A stretch of DNA of 64,000 nucleotides from Echria macrotheca. Taxonomy: Eukaryota > Ascomycota > Sordariomycetes > Sordariales > Schizotheciaceae. The stretch is taken from NCBI GenBank assembly GCA_030411725.1, contig MU839840.1, forward strand, positions 62,001-126,000, read 5' to 3'. Positions within the stretch are counted from its first letter, which is position 1; every line of letters starts with the position of its first letter. The position numbers were made by a program, and so were the translations under genes. The notes under the pieces were generated by a model, which worked only from the letters and a program-made list of their open reading frames with translations, had not been told where the DNA came from and did no database searches. Shown piece by piece: positions 32,772 to 44,954 of the stretch.

Positions 32772-33773
32772 ATGAGTGAGCTCTCATCCAACTGGAAACG
32801 GCTGCAATCCAAGATCAAGGCCGCCGATTCCACTTCTCAAAAGCGCAAGCAGCCAGCCGACGCGGACACCACAAACTCTATCAAAGTCCCTCCCCCTCCA
32901 CCAAGGAAACGGCAGAAAAAACAGGACCAGTCCAGCACCAGCAAACCAGCAGCAACCCAGCCCAAGAAAAAAATGGGCACAACAACCAGCTCCCAACTCG
33001 TCCCGCCAACACCCAACACCGTAACCCCCCCAGACCTCTTCACCTCCCCCGATGTCCCAGGAGGTGGTCCAGCATCCGTCCCAATAACCTCCGAAACCCT
33101 CTCTGAAGCCTACAACCTCGGTCTCTCCCCCTCCACCTTCCTCCGCCCACCCCCTTCGTCCTCCTCAGCAGCCCCCAACGCCGGCCTAGACAGCACCATC
33201 ACCCCAGGCAAATACCTCGCGATAGACTGCGAAATGGTCGGCATCGGCCCAGGCGGACACGAAAGCGTCCTAGCCCGCATAAGCCTGGTCGACTTCCACG
33301 GCCGGCAGCTCTACGACTCGTTCGTCCGCCCGCGCGAGCGCGTAACGGACTGGCGGACATCCGTGAGCGGCGTGTCGGCGCGGGACATGGGCCGCGCGCG
33401 CGAGTTCGACGAGGTCCAGGGCGTCGTGGCCGAGCTGCTTCGGGGCCGCATCCTGGTCGGACACGACGTCAAGCACGACCTCGAAGCGCTCCAGCTGAGT
33501 CACCCGGCGTCGATGATCAGAGATACGGCCAAGTTTTCGGGCTTCAGGAGGTACGGGCACGGGCCGAAGCCGGCGCTGCGCGTGCTGGCGCGCGAGCTTT
33601 TGGGGATCGAGATCCAGCAGGGTCAGCATTCGAGTGTCGAGGATGCGCGCGTCGCCATGTTGCTGTTCAGGAGACACAAGCCCGCGTTTGATATGGAGCA
33701 CGCGAACCGCTTCCCCGACTCCGGTGGCAAGGTCAAGAGCCAGCAGAGCAAGAAGAAGAAGCGCAAGAATTGA
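32772..33773 (+). CDS. REX4: REX4, DEDDh RNA exonuclease, 333 aa
   Basis: Single exon. 3'-5' exonuclease of the REX4/REXO4 family, nucleolar, acting in pre-rRNA processing in yeast. Catalytic acidic residues are in YLAIDCEMVG (Exo I), GHDVKHDLEAL (Exo II) and HSSVEDARVAML (Exo III, with the His of DEDDh). The first 140 residues are disordered, Lys/Pro/Ser-rich, with basic patches fitting a nucleolar signal; the C-terminus ends in a Lys/Arg tail (KKKKRK). Length is slightly above the yeast protein because of the N-terminal extension. Confidence 0.95.
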   Translation: MSELSSNWKRLQSKIKAADSTSQKRKQPADADTTNSIKVPPPPPRKRQKKQDQSSTSKPAATQPKKKMGTTTSSQLVPPTPNTVTPPDLFTSPDVPGGGPASVPITSETLSEAYNLGLSPSTFLRPPPSSSSAAPNAGLDSTITPGKYLAIDCEMVGIGPGGHESVLARISLVDFHGRQLYDSFVRPRERVTDWRTSVSGVSARDMGRAREFDEVQGVVAELLRGRILVGHDVKHDLEALQLSHPASMIRDTAKFSGFRRYGHGPKPALRVLARELLGIEIQQGQHSSVEDARVAMLLFRRHKPAFDMEHANRFPDSGGKVKSQQSKKKKRKN

Positions 33774-33858
33774 TAATGTCTATTGCTTACCAACCCAACA
33801 TCGATTGCTGCTCTTGCTTGATTACAGGTGCGTGGTATTTATGCCCTGGTATTAACTA

Positions 33859-35411
33859 TCAAAGCGGAATCCCCTCCATCAACTCCATGGCTCCCTCCCG
33901 ACCGACCGTGATAATTACATCCCCCAGCGTCTTGGTCACAAACCCGGCCTCGCAATATGTGAAATAGTACTACACGGTCAGCACGGTGAACAGTCCAACG
34001 AGAGCCTAATGGAATACGTACCTCCCACTTCCGTCGGAATACGTCCATCTCCTCGTCCGTCATCTCGGGATGCTCCTTTCTCAAAGCCGGACGGATCTTG
34101 TCGTCAAAGTTGGCCAAAAAGTCCTCCTTCCATAACCTTAGCGCCTTGGAATAATGACCACCAATGTTCTCGATCCTCTCCACGATTAAGGTGCCCCTCG
34201 ACTCATTTGTTATGTGGTTGATCAGCTGTGTCGTCGACGGAAGATAGCCCCCCGGGAAGATGTAATGGTTAATGAAGCTGCACAGTCAACATCTGGATAC
34301 CACTTTGACGAGAAAGAAAGAGAACTCACTCCACGGACTTGGAGTAGGCCTCGTGCCTCCCTTCCGGCATCGTGATACACTGGAAAACAGCAATACCCCC
34401 ATGCCGCTTCAACAGCCGGTCTATACACCCGAAATACGTGCCCAGATACTCCTGTCCGACCGCCTCGAGCATCTCAATCGACACAATTTTGTCATATGGC
34501 GTTTCTGGCACCTCCAAGGCGCGATAGTCCTTCAGCAGCACCTCAATGCGGTCCGAGAAGCCAGCGGCTGCAATACGCTCATCCGCCAGCGCCTTTTGCT
34601 CCTTGGAAAGCGTCAAACTCGTCACTCGACACCCCGTGGTGCGGACGGCCTCGATGGCAAACGACCCCCAGCCCGTCCCTATCTCGAGAACATGATCGGT
34701 CGGTTTAATCCTGGCGCCGTCGATGAACCGGCGGAGCTTAGTCATCTGGGCCTCTTCCAGCGTCTCGGTGGCCTTGTCGTCCGTCCGCTCGTCCGCCCAG
34801 ATCGGGCACGAGTACGTCATGTCAGGAGACAGAAATGCGGCGAACATGTCGTTGCTGATGTCGTAGTGGGCCGAGATGTTCAGCAGCGCGTTGGAGAGCG
34901 TATTGGTGGACCTCGCCAGGCCCGCCACAGCCGATGAAATGGCCGACGACAGAGTCGTGGCGTTGCCCATCTTGTCGCGGTTGACAATGAAGAGCTGGAA
35001 GAAGGTGGTCAGGTCGGCGCACTCAACCTCGCCTAGCATGTAGGCCTCGGCAAAGCCCATGTCGGCAAACAGGAAGAGGCGCATCCAGAAGGCATCGCTC
35101 TTGACAACTAGCTCGACGCGCGGAACAGTCGTGGCCCTGCGTGTGCCATTGGCATGGTCCGATAGGAGGTTCTCAAGCTTTCCAGGGCCCAGTTTCTGGC
35201 CGAAGACATGACGTTGGCCGGCGGGTTGGTCAACGACCAGGAGAGTGCCCTTCTCAATAGCAGAAAAGACGCTGTGGATGGCAGGTTTCGCGATGGCCAG
35301 CGCTGGTCCCCATGTAAGGCCGCCCAGCTTGTCGCGCAGGTAGGCCGTGCTCCGATACACGGGACGAGTGAGGATCTCAGGCATCCCCGGCAGGCCGAGC
35401 GAAGGCGCCAT
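33859..35411 (-). CDS. Cyclopropane-fatty-acid-synthase-like methyltransferase, 482 aa
   Basis: Exons 35411-34330, 34277-34022, 33969-33859 (phases 2 and 0). SAM-dependent enzyme of the CFA synthase/mycolic-acid cyclopropane synthase family, which adds a methylene or methyl group to unsaturated acyl chains of lipids. SAM-binding motif HVLEIGTGWGSFA (about 235), post-motif SLTLSKEQKALADERI, and the family signature EMLEAVGQEYLGTYF; the C-terminal part has FINHYIFPGGYLPS, typical of CFA synthases. The N-terminal 150 residues form the lipid-binding half. It is distinct from sphingolipid C9-methyltransferases, which begin with two membrane helices not seen here. Substrate in the host unknown. Tail-to-tail with REX4 (85 bp between the stop codons). 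Confidence 0.9.
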
Positions 35412-36869
35412 GTGCGAAGGGGAAGTTGACTCTCAAGAGGACAGTCTCGTGGCCTGCTGATGGGACGAGCAGGTCGAGTCGCGTGGGCGGACAGGTGGGT
35501 TAGGGAAGTTTGGGATGAGTCTGTTGCACATTGGTGGAGGGCTAGAGGGTGAGGGGAGGGGAGGGTATAAGAGTCGGGGCGCACTGCAGGGCGGACGGAC
35601 GATTAAGCTTGAATCATTCCATGACTGGATCCACGCAAACGTCTGGACGCAAGCTGCATTACCGGCAGGCATGTCGTTGTGGGAGAGAGGGAAGGTGGGA
35701 CGGGGGACCAGCGGCTCAGAGAGGAGCCGGCATCTGTGGCACGCTGCAGCCGGGGTTGATGGCGTCTCGAAGTGCGTCCAAGGGAGGAGATCAAGCCGCT
35801 CTGCTCTGCCCGAGCGTATCATCAGAGGCCATTGTCGTCATCCCCCACTTGCGCTGGACGCACGTCAGCACACAAAGACAATTCTGCTGTTGATAGTAAT
35901 CAACAGCTGCCGTGTAAACAAAGACGAGACTTGGCTTCCCCGGTGCCGGGATTTGGAGATTTGGAGATGGGTGCGGCTGCGATGCCGACCGACCACAGAC
36001 CCCTTGCGGGAGACGATGTCGTGGTTGCGAGAGGGGTGGGGGCCACCGGCACAGCGTAGGATCGATGGCCGACGATCCAGGGTCAATGGTGCGGCGCCGT
36101 CCATCACGATGGAAACTCGGTCGAAAGGTCTCGATCCGGAGTCTATTTCTCGGCTACTAAGGATAGCCATCTGGTGATGAGGCGCCAATTGATCGATCAC
36201 AGCTCGAGGGCGCCTTGGACGTGGCCATGACTAAGGACCAGGTAAGGAATCCATACAGCGAGTGCGGATTGGCGAGATCGGAGCGACCCCGGGAAGAGAA
36301 CAATACCGCGTCGAAACGAGGACATCGGCTGCGGACATCAAACCGCTGCATGAGGGATGAGCGCCCGCAACGATTCCCGAGCTGAACCCCACCTGCCACC
36401 CATAGCTTCGATGCGCATCGCTGTGGGTTTTGACAACGGATCGAGGAGCCAACCCTGCATTCTTGGGCTGTTCGTGACCGCCAAGACACGAGTTGTCGTG
36501 TTGTGAAAAATCTTCACAATTCCCCGGTAGTAATTCGTATGGCTGTGCTCCCTAGTCACTCTGTATCACTGGAAAATCGCTGGGAGAGGCAACACGTGAG
36601 ACATGGGTAAGGAGGTTGCACACTGTAATGCGGGGCATCGACAGTGAGTGGTCAATGCCTTGCCCTGCCAGCCCCTCCGATCTTTAATGGGTGGACCCCT
36701 GTCCGACGCGTCCACCCGCGGTCGCGTCTTCCATCCGCCCTATCTTTTCGTCCCACCACGATACTATCCGAACCACGACATGGTATAGCCAACCTTACCC
36801 TGAAGAAAAGCAACGACAAAAAGCACCATATCCTCTCATCGGCAATCTCGACATAAAGAAAACGAAAAA
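35412..36869. promoter_or_regulatory. 1.46-kb divergent intergenic region, no gene supported
   Basis: Between two divergent genes. Open frames on both strands overlap one another and lack domains, so none is called. A transcript without a conserved frame cannot be excluded. Confidence 0.5.
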
Positions 36870-37450
36870 ATGGCGCAACCAATCCTCTCCCTCGCCGCCT
36901 CCAACGTGCCCTCCCTCCCCAAAGCAACACCGCACCTCCTCCCCTGCCACATCCATCACGACGGCTCCGTCGAGCCAGCAGCCGAACAATTCTGGGCGCC
37001 CACCACTTCCTCGTCCTCGTCATCGTCCTCCGCAGACAATAACAACAACACCGACAAGAAAACGGCCTACTTCCGCGGTCGCAAGCTGCAGTCCCGCACC
37101 CTCCGCCTCCCGCCAGATTACAGGGGTATCGTGGCCGTTCCGCCGCCGAAACAGACTGACGCCGAGGAAGAGGATGTAGGCGTAGACACGGTTGATCTCA
37201 CGAATGAGAGTCCTAGTGGGGCGAGGAGTGGTGATATGCGTGTCTTGGCTGAGTTTGGGGAGGTGGTGGTTTGGAATCACGAGGGGGATGGGGCGGATAA
37301 GGAAGGGGAGGGGGATCCGTATGTGAGGGGGGTGGAGGAGTGGTTGGGTATTGCTGAGCAGGTTTGTTGGGCTTTTATTCGTGGGTTTGTTGGATGTGTG
37401 GCTAACTGGGGTGGTAGATTCACGCTTTTGATGTCGATGGGAAGAAGTAG
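36870..37450 (+). CDS. RNH203: RNase H2 subunit C (RNH203), 174 aa
   Basis: Exons 36870-37361 and 37418-37450. Non-catalytic subunit of the RNase H2 heterotrimer, which removes ribonucleotides from DNA. Family features: N-terminal LPCHIHHDG, the strand RTLRLPPDYRGIVAV, acidic linker, then EFGEVVVWNHEGD and PYVRGVEEWLGIAEQIHAFD across the splice junction. The GTTTGT donor and GTAG acceptor join in phase 0 and the last exon is only 33 nt including the stop. A Ser run and an Asn run (residues about 50-65) are low-complexity insertions. The final residues FDVDGKK fit the family. Confidence 0.88.
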
Positions 37451-38242
37451 ATGGCATGGGAAGGGGATGGGGAATACGCATTGCGTGGGAATTGGTAGGA
37501 TACGGCTTCTGGGGGCCATCTCGACGACCACAACGACGTTTTATACGCAAGGGGATAGGTTTCAAGAACCATCCGCGTCAGGGCTAGCTACTTGGTGATC
37601 CTCCCTGGTCGAGGTGGCATCCGAAGCAGCAAAAGACAGCCCTCAGGACGGTATGCATGCCGCTAAACATGGCAACCGGGGCTGGAATGCTCCGGACAGC
37701 GGCTGTCAGGTCTTGTCAGTTGGGACGAACAGGGATCTCAGGTCCTGTCAGTTGGGATGGACAGAGCTGTCAAGATGAATGCTGCAGCTTATTTAGTTTG
37801 CAGAGGGAAGCATATGACGGCTCGGTGTTAGCAGTCCAGCCGAAAAGCAAAGCATAGCGTCAATCAACTTGCGGCATTGACAGCTGAGCATACCATGACC
37901 GGAGCTGGTACATGTGATGACGAATATAAAAGGCGCCATTGACAGATGATTCCACAATCCGGTCTCCTCATGGCGGAATAATGATGTACATTGCGACTTC
38001 AGTCTTTCGCCTTAGTCGGGGGCTGTCAATGGACTTCAAGTTATCGAAACAATCAATGATATACGATATGAGGGCACATCCCGAAAAGAAGCAGACAAGC
38101 TTCGGAAGAAGCAAAGCTTTTTCTTTCTCACAGAGGCTTTTGGTATAATCACGTCTCCCCAAAGATTGCAAATAGTTCTATAGCTATAATTGCACTCGAT
38201 CTAACATCAGCGTAACCTTTTATCAAGACAAGAGTCTCCATG
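37451..38242. other. Convergent intergenic region with a short tandem repeat
   Basis: 792 bp between convergent genes. No gene is seen; the right half is AT-richer. The imperfect repeat at 37706-37764 is listed separately. Confidence 0.5.
37706..37764 (+). repeat. Imperfect tandem repeat, two 27-bp copies
   Basis: Copies at 37706-37732 and 37738-37764 share 24 of 27 bases (core TGTCAGTTGGGA), with a 32-bp period. Located 3' of RNH203. Confidence 0.8.
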
Positions 38243-40033
38243 CTACTTAAACTCCCCTTCCACCTCCCTCCCCCCATCTCCCCCCCCTTTTTTCTGGCCC
38301 CCTTCTCCCATCAATCCCCCCAACACCCTCCCCAACCTAACAACACCCTCCTCAACCTCCTCAACCCCCTCCCATGAAAAACACAACCTCATATTCATCC
38401 CAAACTGCTCTCCCTCCCCTATCACCGCATCCCCCACAACAAACAACCCCCCGGGCGCAATCACCAAATTTTCCACTTCCCTCGCCCGTTCCGCAACCTC
38501 CCCCGCCGTCGGCCCCCCCTCAGGTAACGTCAACCAAACAAAATATCCCCCGGCCACATTACTCCCGGCCTCCCCCTCCTCGCGCACACGCACACCCAAC
38601 GGTCCCAGCTCGCGCCGGATACACCTCAACATCAACGCATGTCTATCCCGCAGCGCCGGCCGCGTCACATTCGCCAAGTGCTCGTCCAGCTGGCCCGAGG
38701 CAAGCAGCCGGGTAACCATGGCCGCGCAAAGCTGCGAGGGCGCACCGCCCGACCTCGTCGCGCCGTTCTGCGACAGTCCGGTGACAAAATCGGGTGAGGC
38801 ATGTGTCCAGCCCGTGCGGACGCCGGGGCCGACGAGTTTGGAGAAGGAGCCGTTGGATATCGCGTGGCCGAAGTGTTTGTCTGGGGGATCAAATTCTGAG
38901 CGGCCGAGGGAGAGGTCTATGTCGGACAGACGGGGCAGTGGTGGGAGTAGAGGCGAGAAGGGGGATGGGGAAGGGGTGGTAGGCCACTGGAGGAGGTCGT
39001 AGACGTCGTCGGAGATGATGAGGGCATCGTGGCGGCGGGCGAGGCGGACAAGGGCCTGGCGGCGGGCGAGGGTCATGGTCTTACCGGAGGGGTTGGCGCA
39101 GGTCGGGACGACGTAGATGATGTGCCGGTAGAGTTTGCGGTGGGGACCAGGGGTTTTATAGGCCTGACTGATGTTAGCTTTCTCTTAACCACGATGTCTT
39201 GGAGATTTTTGAGGCCAAGATGGATGTGAACACAACAAATGAGGGTTTGCGAGCAGAATAATGTATGGGGAAATAGGGCATATGTGAGTGAAGGGGCCAA
39301 AATACAACCAAAAGCTAAAACCGCAAATAAACATGAGGACATGCCGATATACCAAAGAAAAGAGAAAACAACGAAGAACCAAAAAGAAACCACCCACAGG
39401 TCTATCCCCCTCCCCTTCCCTCTCATCACACTCCCTCAACCGCCCCTCCAACCACCCAATATCAACCCCCTCCTCATCCTCCGGCACCCCCCTGAGCCTC
39501 TCCGGCCCCGCAAACCCAGCATCCCCAAAGATAGGACAAGCAAGATAATAACAAGGCATAACCGCCCACACCCCCCTCGTCCACGCCGGATCCGTAAACG
39601 ACGCCAGCACACACGCCATATTCTGGCTCGCCCCGCCCGTGACACAGATCTCGTCCGCCGCCCTCCCAGCGGCGGCAACCCTATACACCGAACCGAGCCA
39701 CGTCGCCAGCGCCTCACGCAGGGGCTGGTACCCCGGGTCCGGCCCGTACTGCAGCGCGGGGACGTAGACCCTCTCGTCAGAGAAGACCTCGTCGGCGGCC
39801 TGACGGAGGAGGGAGACGGGGAGGACGGCGGGGGAGGGCCAGCCGCGGAGGAGGTTGATGAGCGGTTTCGGCTTCGGCTTCGCCTCTGCCTCGAGAGACG
39901 GCAGAGAAACGGCCTTGCTGCCCATGGTTGAGGCCGGACGAGGCGATGTGATGGAGTTGAACGGGATATATCGTCGTCGAGTTCGGTAGACAACACCAAG
40001 ACACCGTCCTGTCGTGGTCCAGCTCCGTCTCAT
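38243..40033 (-). CDS. Class I/II PLP-dependent aminotransferase, 518 aa
   Basis: Exons 40033-39398 and 39163-38243, phase 0. PLP enzyme of fold type I. Visible: VTGGASQNMACVLASF (cofactor phosphate loop), VVPTCANPSGKTM, IISDDVYDLLQW (pyridine-ring Asp and Tyr), and SNGSFSKLVGPGVRTGW with the PLP Lys in SFSK. It resembles the MocR/Aro8-like group (2-aminoadipate, kynurenine or aromatic aminotransferases); the substrate is not decidable. The N-terminal 36 residues are Arg/Ser/Thr-rich without acids, which suggests a mitochondrial presequence; a second ATG at 39925 would give a cytosolic form. The 234-nt intron is long for this window (donor GTGGGT, branch CTAAC). The C-terminus is a Gly/Glu/Lys low-complexity tail. 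Confidence 0.85.
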
Positions 40034-41074
40034 GGGCGGCTAGTCTGCATTCTCATGTCACTCTCTTCAATTTGTTTCGTGGTAGTCACCTTTATCCCCA
40101 AACACAACCCCACTTTCGTCATCATTGATGCCCCGCTTCAGGGACAAACACGGAAACATCACCTCCATCATGTCAAAAGAGGAGAGCTACAAGCCAGCCC
40201 TGGAAGGCCAGCTCTTTTTACCAATGGCGACACTGAAAATGCCATTCGGCAACATAACGGCCAATCGCGTTGGAGCCCCTGAATAATACAACATGGCGGT
40301 TTCTTGTCAAGAACAGAGTACTTCGGAACATTTAGTTCCAGCTATTCGACCCCATGGCACAACATCACGCAACGACGAGTATATCATTTGAATGTATTGT
40401 CTCTGGTCAGAGCTATTGCTGTTTGCTTCGCAACTTGGAAGCCGTTTCCCACCAAACCATCCAACACGCGTTGGCTCGAGTACATTTCTCTGTCATGTTT
40501 GACACAGTCGTCTCATGCCTCTATACATGCCCGGATGGCCCTGGCAACAGCCACGCATACCGTGTTGTCCCATTCCCTACAACTGCTCCCTTGGTATTCT
40601 TGTCCGCCCTTTCGTCGGAAAAACACAAATAGTCTTGAGCTGCGTTGAGACTCCTCATTCATGCACCACCCATCCAAATCTCCCGTTCGCCGGCCAAATC
40701 TCGTCTCTTCGTCAATAAGCCCGTGGATCACAGATTCGTATAATCGATCCGGTCCCATACACACGCCTTCGAGATCATCTTGGCCCGGGTGCGCAATGAA
40801 TGCCAATTCCAGCCTCTGCTGCTCCGCTGTTGAACCCCGAGAAAATACCTGGTGACAAGAACCTCGGTCCTGAAGCCTACCAATGCGGTTCAGCGACCGT
40901 AAACGAGAAACCAACAAATTAATACAACGCTGATGCTTATACGCAACAGCTCCATCGCACCGGGTCATCATGCTAGCCGTCATCAGCAAGCAGACTCTTG
41001 ATTGTTAACACGCCATGCTGAAAAGTAGGTCCTAATGTCGGCGCGGGCATCGGGAACTCGGTATCGTCGTTCAA
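40034..41074. other. Intergenic region, no gene supported
   Basis: 1 kb between two minus-strand genes. A minus-strand frame of about 155 codons (40513-40983) lacks a domain or neighbour logic and probably lies in the 3' UTR region of the gene at 41075. Confidence 0.4.
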
Positions 41075-44000
41075 TTACGTCTGGATCGGGTTCGACCGGT
41101 TCCACCCCTCGCGGCCACCCCGGAACCCGCCGCGGCCGCCCCGAGAGGGTGCGCTTGCGCTCGTGCTAGCGCCTTGCTCATTTGCGTAGGATGAGTTGTT
41201 ATCTCTTGCCTTAGACGATCGCGGATGAGATGGAGCCGAGCCATGTCGACCACCACGCGGAGCCCCCCCGCGGCGAGGGTTGCTCCGACTCCGTCCAAAC
41301 GGCACTGTCAGGGCCTTCTCGTAACCCGGGAATTTTATTCTCCAGATCGTTCCAGATCCCGACATGTCGACAGGGAAACTGATAGGCTCGGCACTAGAAG
41401 GAATCGGCCAGAGCTTCTTTGGAAGTGGCTTAGGAGCCGGGCTCGGTGTCCAAACATTCTCCGGCACATCATGCGGAAGTCGTACGGGCGGCAGAGATCC
41501 CATCTCCTGCTCCTCAAAGCACTCTTCGTCGCGAACCTTTGTTGTGACCGAGGGGTCCTTGTCCAGGGCTCTATTGAGAGTTCGGGGCAATGCGGGAGCG
41601 GGTTCACGGTGGTATGAATGTGCCGCCGCATCCACAACTGGAGACTGAGGCCCCGCGTGCGCCTTTCTCCCACCGAGGAGGCTGTCAAACTTAGCCTGCC
41701 ACGACTGGCTATTGACTGAGGTGTTCACGGCATGGCGCGGATCGTGCTCTCGGGTTGCGTGCTGAGACGACCAGCCAGAGTGTGCCGGCTGAGACGATGC
41801 CTGTGGGCTATGAGGTGTTTCACGAGCAGCGGCGCGAGGCTCGGTAGGAGCAACAGGCGGTAAACGCACCACAACTGGTGGCTTCGGCAATGACACATGC
41901 GGGTGCGCGACGTCTCCGTCGAATGCCGGGTGTCCAAGCATGTCGGGAGGAGGAGGGGACGGCGAGCCTTGACGCTGTGACTCTGCGCGGTCATCGGAAC
42001 GATCGCGGGGAGTCGGGAAGAACCTAGATCCCCTCGTCGGTTGAGCTGTCGTGTTCGCTGTCGCCAAGATGGACGCCGGTGCTGCTTCGCGGGTTGGCGC
42101 GATGCCTTGTGTCCCAGGGCTACTTCCAACCACCATTGCGGGCTGTGCGGGAATGGGATTCACTTCGGAGCCCACCCATGAATTCTCCGCGCCAAGTTTA
42201 ATAGACTGCTTTGGTGCAGTCTCATCCCTGCGACCGTCCTCACTGAGCTTTGTAGGCCGCCATGTGTCCTTGATCACCGGCTGGAGATCGTTGATGGTGC
42301 GCCCCTCCTGCTGAAGCTGATGCTCTCGCTCCTCGTATTGAGTGTTCAAAATACGGCTGAAAGCATCGTCCTGAAGGCGGACACCACTAACCCAGGCGTT
42401 CTGTTTCGCATCTCGTTCCTGGGCGCTCAGCCGTCCAGACCTTTGCTTCGGTGGTCCAATCGGGGGTAGACGCGCCGCAGCAGGAGCAACGCTCTCCACG
42501 GGAGGAAGTCGTACACTGGAAGGCGGAGCAATTGGGCCCGGTCCCGCCGCCTTCATCGGCGGCTGAGTGGGCTGTGTAGCCCCGATATCAGTAATGAACG
42601 TGCCGTTGCCAAGGGTACGGTTATTGTTTGGTGCTCCCCAGACATTTTTACCAGCCGGCTGAGGCCCCCAAGAGGCGGCGGCATAGCGATCCGACTGCCT
42701 CGGTGGGTTGGGCCAGGCGTTGGGGTGACTACTGCCGGGCTGTGGTCGAGAGTCGACAGAGTCTGGTGAAGGCAAGGGCTGATTTGAGATACCGTTCGGC
42801 AGTGATTCGCTCTTGGTCGAGTCACCAAGGGTAGACACGGAGGGAGCCTTCTCGTTGGTAGCTGACTCAGTCGTGGGGGTCACCTGCTGGCTCGATACTG
42901 GCTCGCGGGCTTGGATGTGTGTAGGGGTCGCGGCGTGGTCCTTGACGGCAGCCTTCTTGGCGCTATTAGATTCGGGCGCTGGGCCGAGAGCTTCCAACTT
43001 CAAGCGAATGCGCTCCTTCTTCTCCGCCTCCTCTTTAGCTTCCTGCTCAAGACGTCTCTTCATGGCGAGATCACGGCGCTCTCGCATAATCTTCCTCTGC
43101 AGTTCAAGCTCGTCCTCCAAGGGTTGAACGGCCGGCGGTACAGCCTGTTGAGCACCGGGATCGACTGGGACGGAGTGGGCCAATGCAGGCGAAACACGAG
43201 GTGGCCATCCCTGGGCGTGACGAGGACCACCTTGCATGCCTGACGGTGAATAATTCCGGGGTGAAGCGGGGCTATCGCTTCTTCCCGTCAAGGATTCCCG
43301 TCGGGTACTGAGGACTTCCGGGGGTGGGAGAGCTTGATCATGGGTCTTAAGCCGCTGCATATATGTTCCGCTTCCGCCGCTAACATTGGAGGAACCACGT
43401 CGTCGACCATAAGGCAGTGCCTGCTCGTTAGGCCTGCCAGCCTGCAGACTGCCGGTGTAATCAGGCGCACCCTGATAGTCATGGTTCTGTCGTTGAAGAA
43501 GCGCCGGCTGTCTGGCGCCATGTGATGGATCTGCTCGGAAAGAGCCACGACGATCGGACACAGGTTCGTAGCGCCCAGACTGCGAATTATAGAGTTCCCT
43601 GCCCGCTCCAGAAGGCCCTTCACGCCACGGAGCGCGGCTGAAGTCATCAGCAGCAATCTCCTTCGGTGGATGTGGAGGAGGCGTAGAGGTATTCCATGTC
43701 GAAGTATCTTTGTGAAGAGGTTTGTGACTGGTTGTTGCCGGTGCATCCGCTAGTACCGGCGACACCTTGTCGACCTTCGGGATAGGAGCCCAAGGGGACT
43801 TGACGGGTGTAGGCGGGGCCGGGGGTTTAGCGACAAGAGTCGGCTTCTCGGGGGCGCCTTTCAGAACAAGTCCTTTTCCCGAGGCCAGGACGCCAGGTTT
43901 AACAATCACCGAAGGCGTAGGGGCAGGTGACTTGGTCTTTTCGTTGACATTGATATCTTTCGTGACAAGTCGAGGAGCCGAGATCGTAGTCGGAGCGGGC

Positions 44001-44954
44001 GCGGGGGACGGCGCAGGCTCCTGCGGGGGAGCTGGAGGATGTTCTTCGGTATGGGGAATGGTGACTTTCGTTCCGTCCTTCCAAGTGATGGTATCCGGAG
44101 CCCAATCCTCATCATCATCGTCGATATCTGCCCAGTTCGCCTGACCTCCCTTGCCATCGTCGGCCTGGAGTCGACTAGCCATGTGAATGCCATACTTCTT
44201 TAGCTCCTCGTCCGTGTAATTTTTCGGCGGTGGAGGCGGTACGGCTACGTCCAGTTAGCAAATCATCACATGTGCAGACGCCGGCGAAACATACGTCGAT
44301 TTTTGTTCCACACCGCGTTGGGGTCTGGCGCCGCCCCAGGCTTTCCTCCGTTCGCGCCCGAAGTCTTTGCGACAAGGCCACTGCCCGATTTCGCTACCAG
44401 TCTCGGACGGCTTGCTGTCAGCGTCCCGCTCGAAGCCGGTGTCGTTCCGGTAGAGGGTGTTGTCTTCTCGCTGGGTTTGATCGGCGTGGTCGAAGTCGCG
44501 CCTTTCGAAGTGAGGAATGTCTTGTTGACACTAATAGCCTTGAATGAGGCGAGCTTCTTGACAGCCGACGATGTGCGGCCGTGGCCCCTCTCGCCGTCCT
44601 TGAGCTTGGAGACATCGCTCTTGGACGCCTCGTTGTCTGACCCTCCACTGACACTAACTTCGGTTGAGTGGATCAAGTCGTCAACTATGTCCTGAATGAC
44701 CTTGTTCTCAATGTCGTCGGGAGAAGGAGCGCCAAGGGCGTCGCCATTCAGATGTGGGCGTTCGTCATGTTGTGGGTTCGCATCGATGTTGATCGCCTGG
44801 ATCACAGCCAGCGCAAGCACCGTGGTTAGTCGACGAAAAGGAAGAAATAGAAGCGCGGTGGGCGTCGTGCTGCATCAGGAACACTCACAGACTCTGGTTG
44901 GGAATCTAGAGTAGCTTCATCGGATCGCCCCCTCATCGACTCAGTAGCCATCAT
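41075..44954 (-). CDS. Large disordered protein with acidic Trp motif and RGG tail, 1245 aa
   Basis: Exons 44954-44889, 44796-44295, 44244-41075 (phases 0 and 1). No catalytic domain. The recognisable core follows the third exon start: PPPPKNYTDEELKKYGIH, then ANWADIDDDDEDWAPDTI and WKDGTKVTI (about residues 190-250), a block that I believe is conserved across filamentous ascomycetes. The middle is Pro/Ser/Gln-rich with a charged single-helix stretch (KIMRERRDLAMKRRLEQEAK, about 560-610), and the C-terminus is Arg/Gly-rich (RGGRGGFRGGREG), typical of RNA-binding or phase-separating proteins. A role in translation or mRNA metabolism is inferred only from this composition. Two adjacent ATG codons start the frame. 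Confidence 0.8.

Noticed and set aside
35515..36177. 220-codon plus-strand frame in the divergent region
   Set aside because: Composition is not protein-like, it overlaps other frames on both strands, and no family is recognisable.
40513..40983. Minus-strand open frame of about 155 codons
   Set aside because: No domain, no splice logic, and it lies in the likely 3' UTR of the gene at 41075; overlapping frames occur on the other strand.
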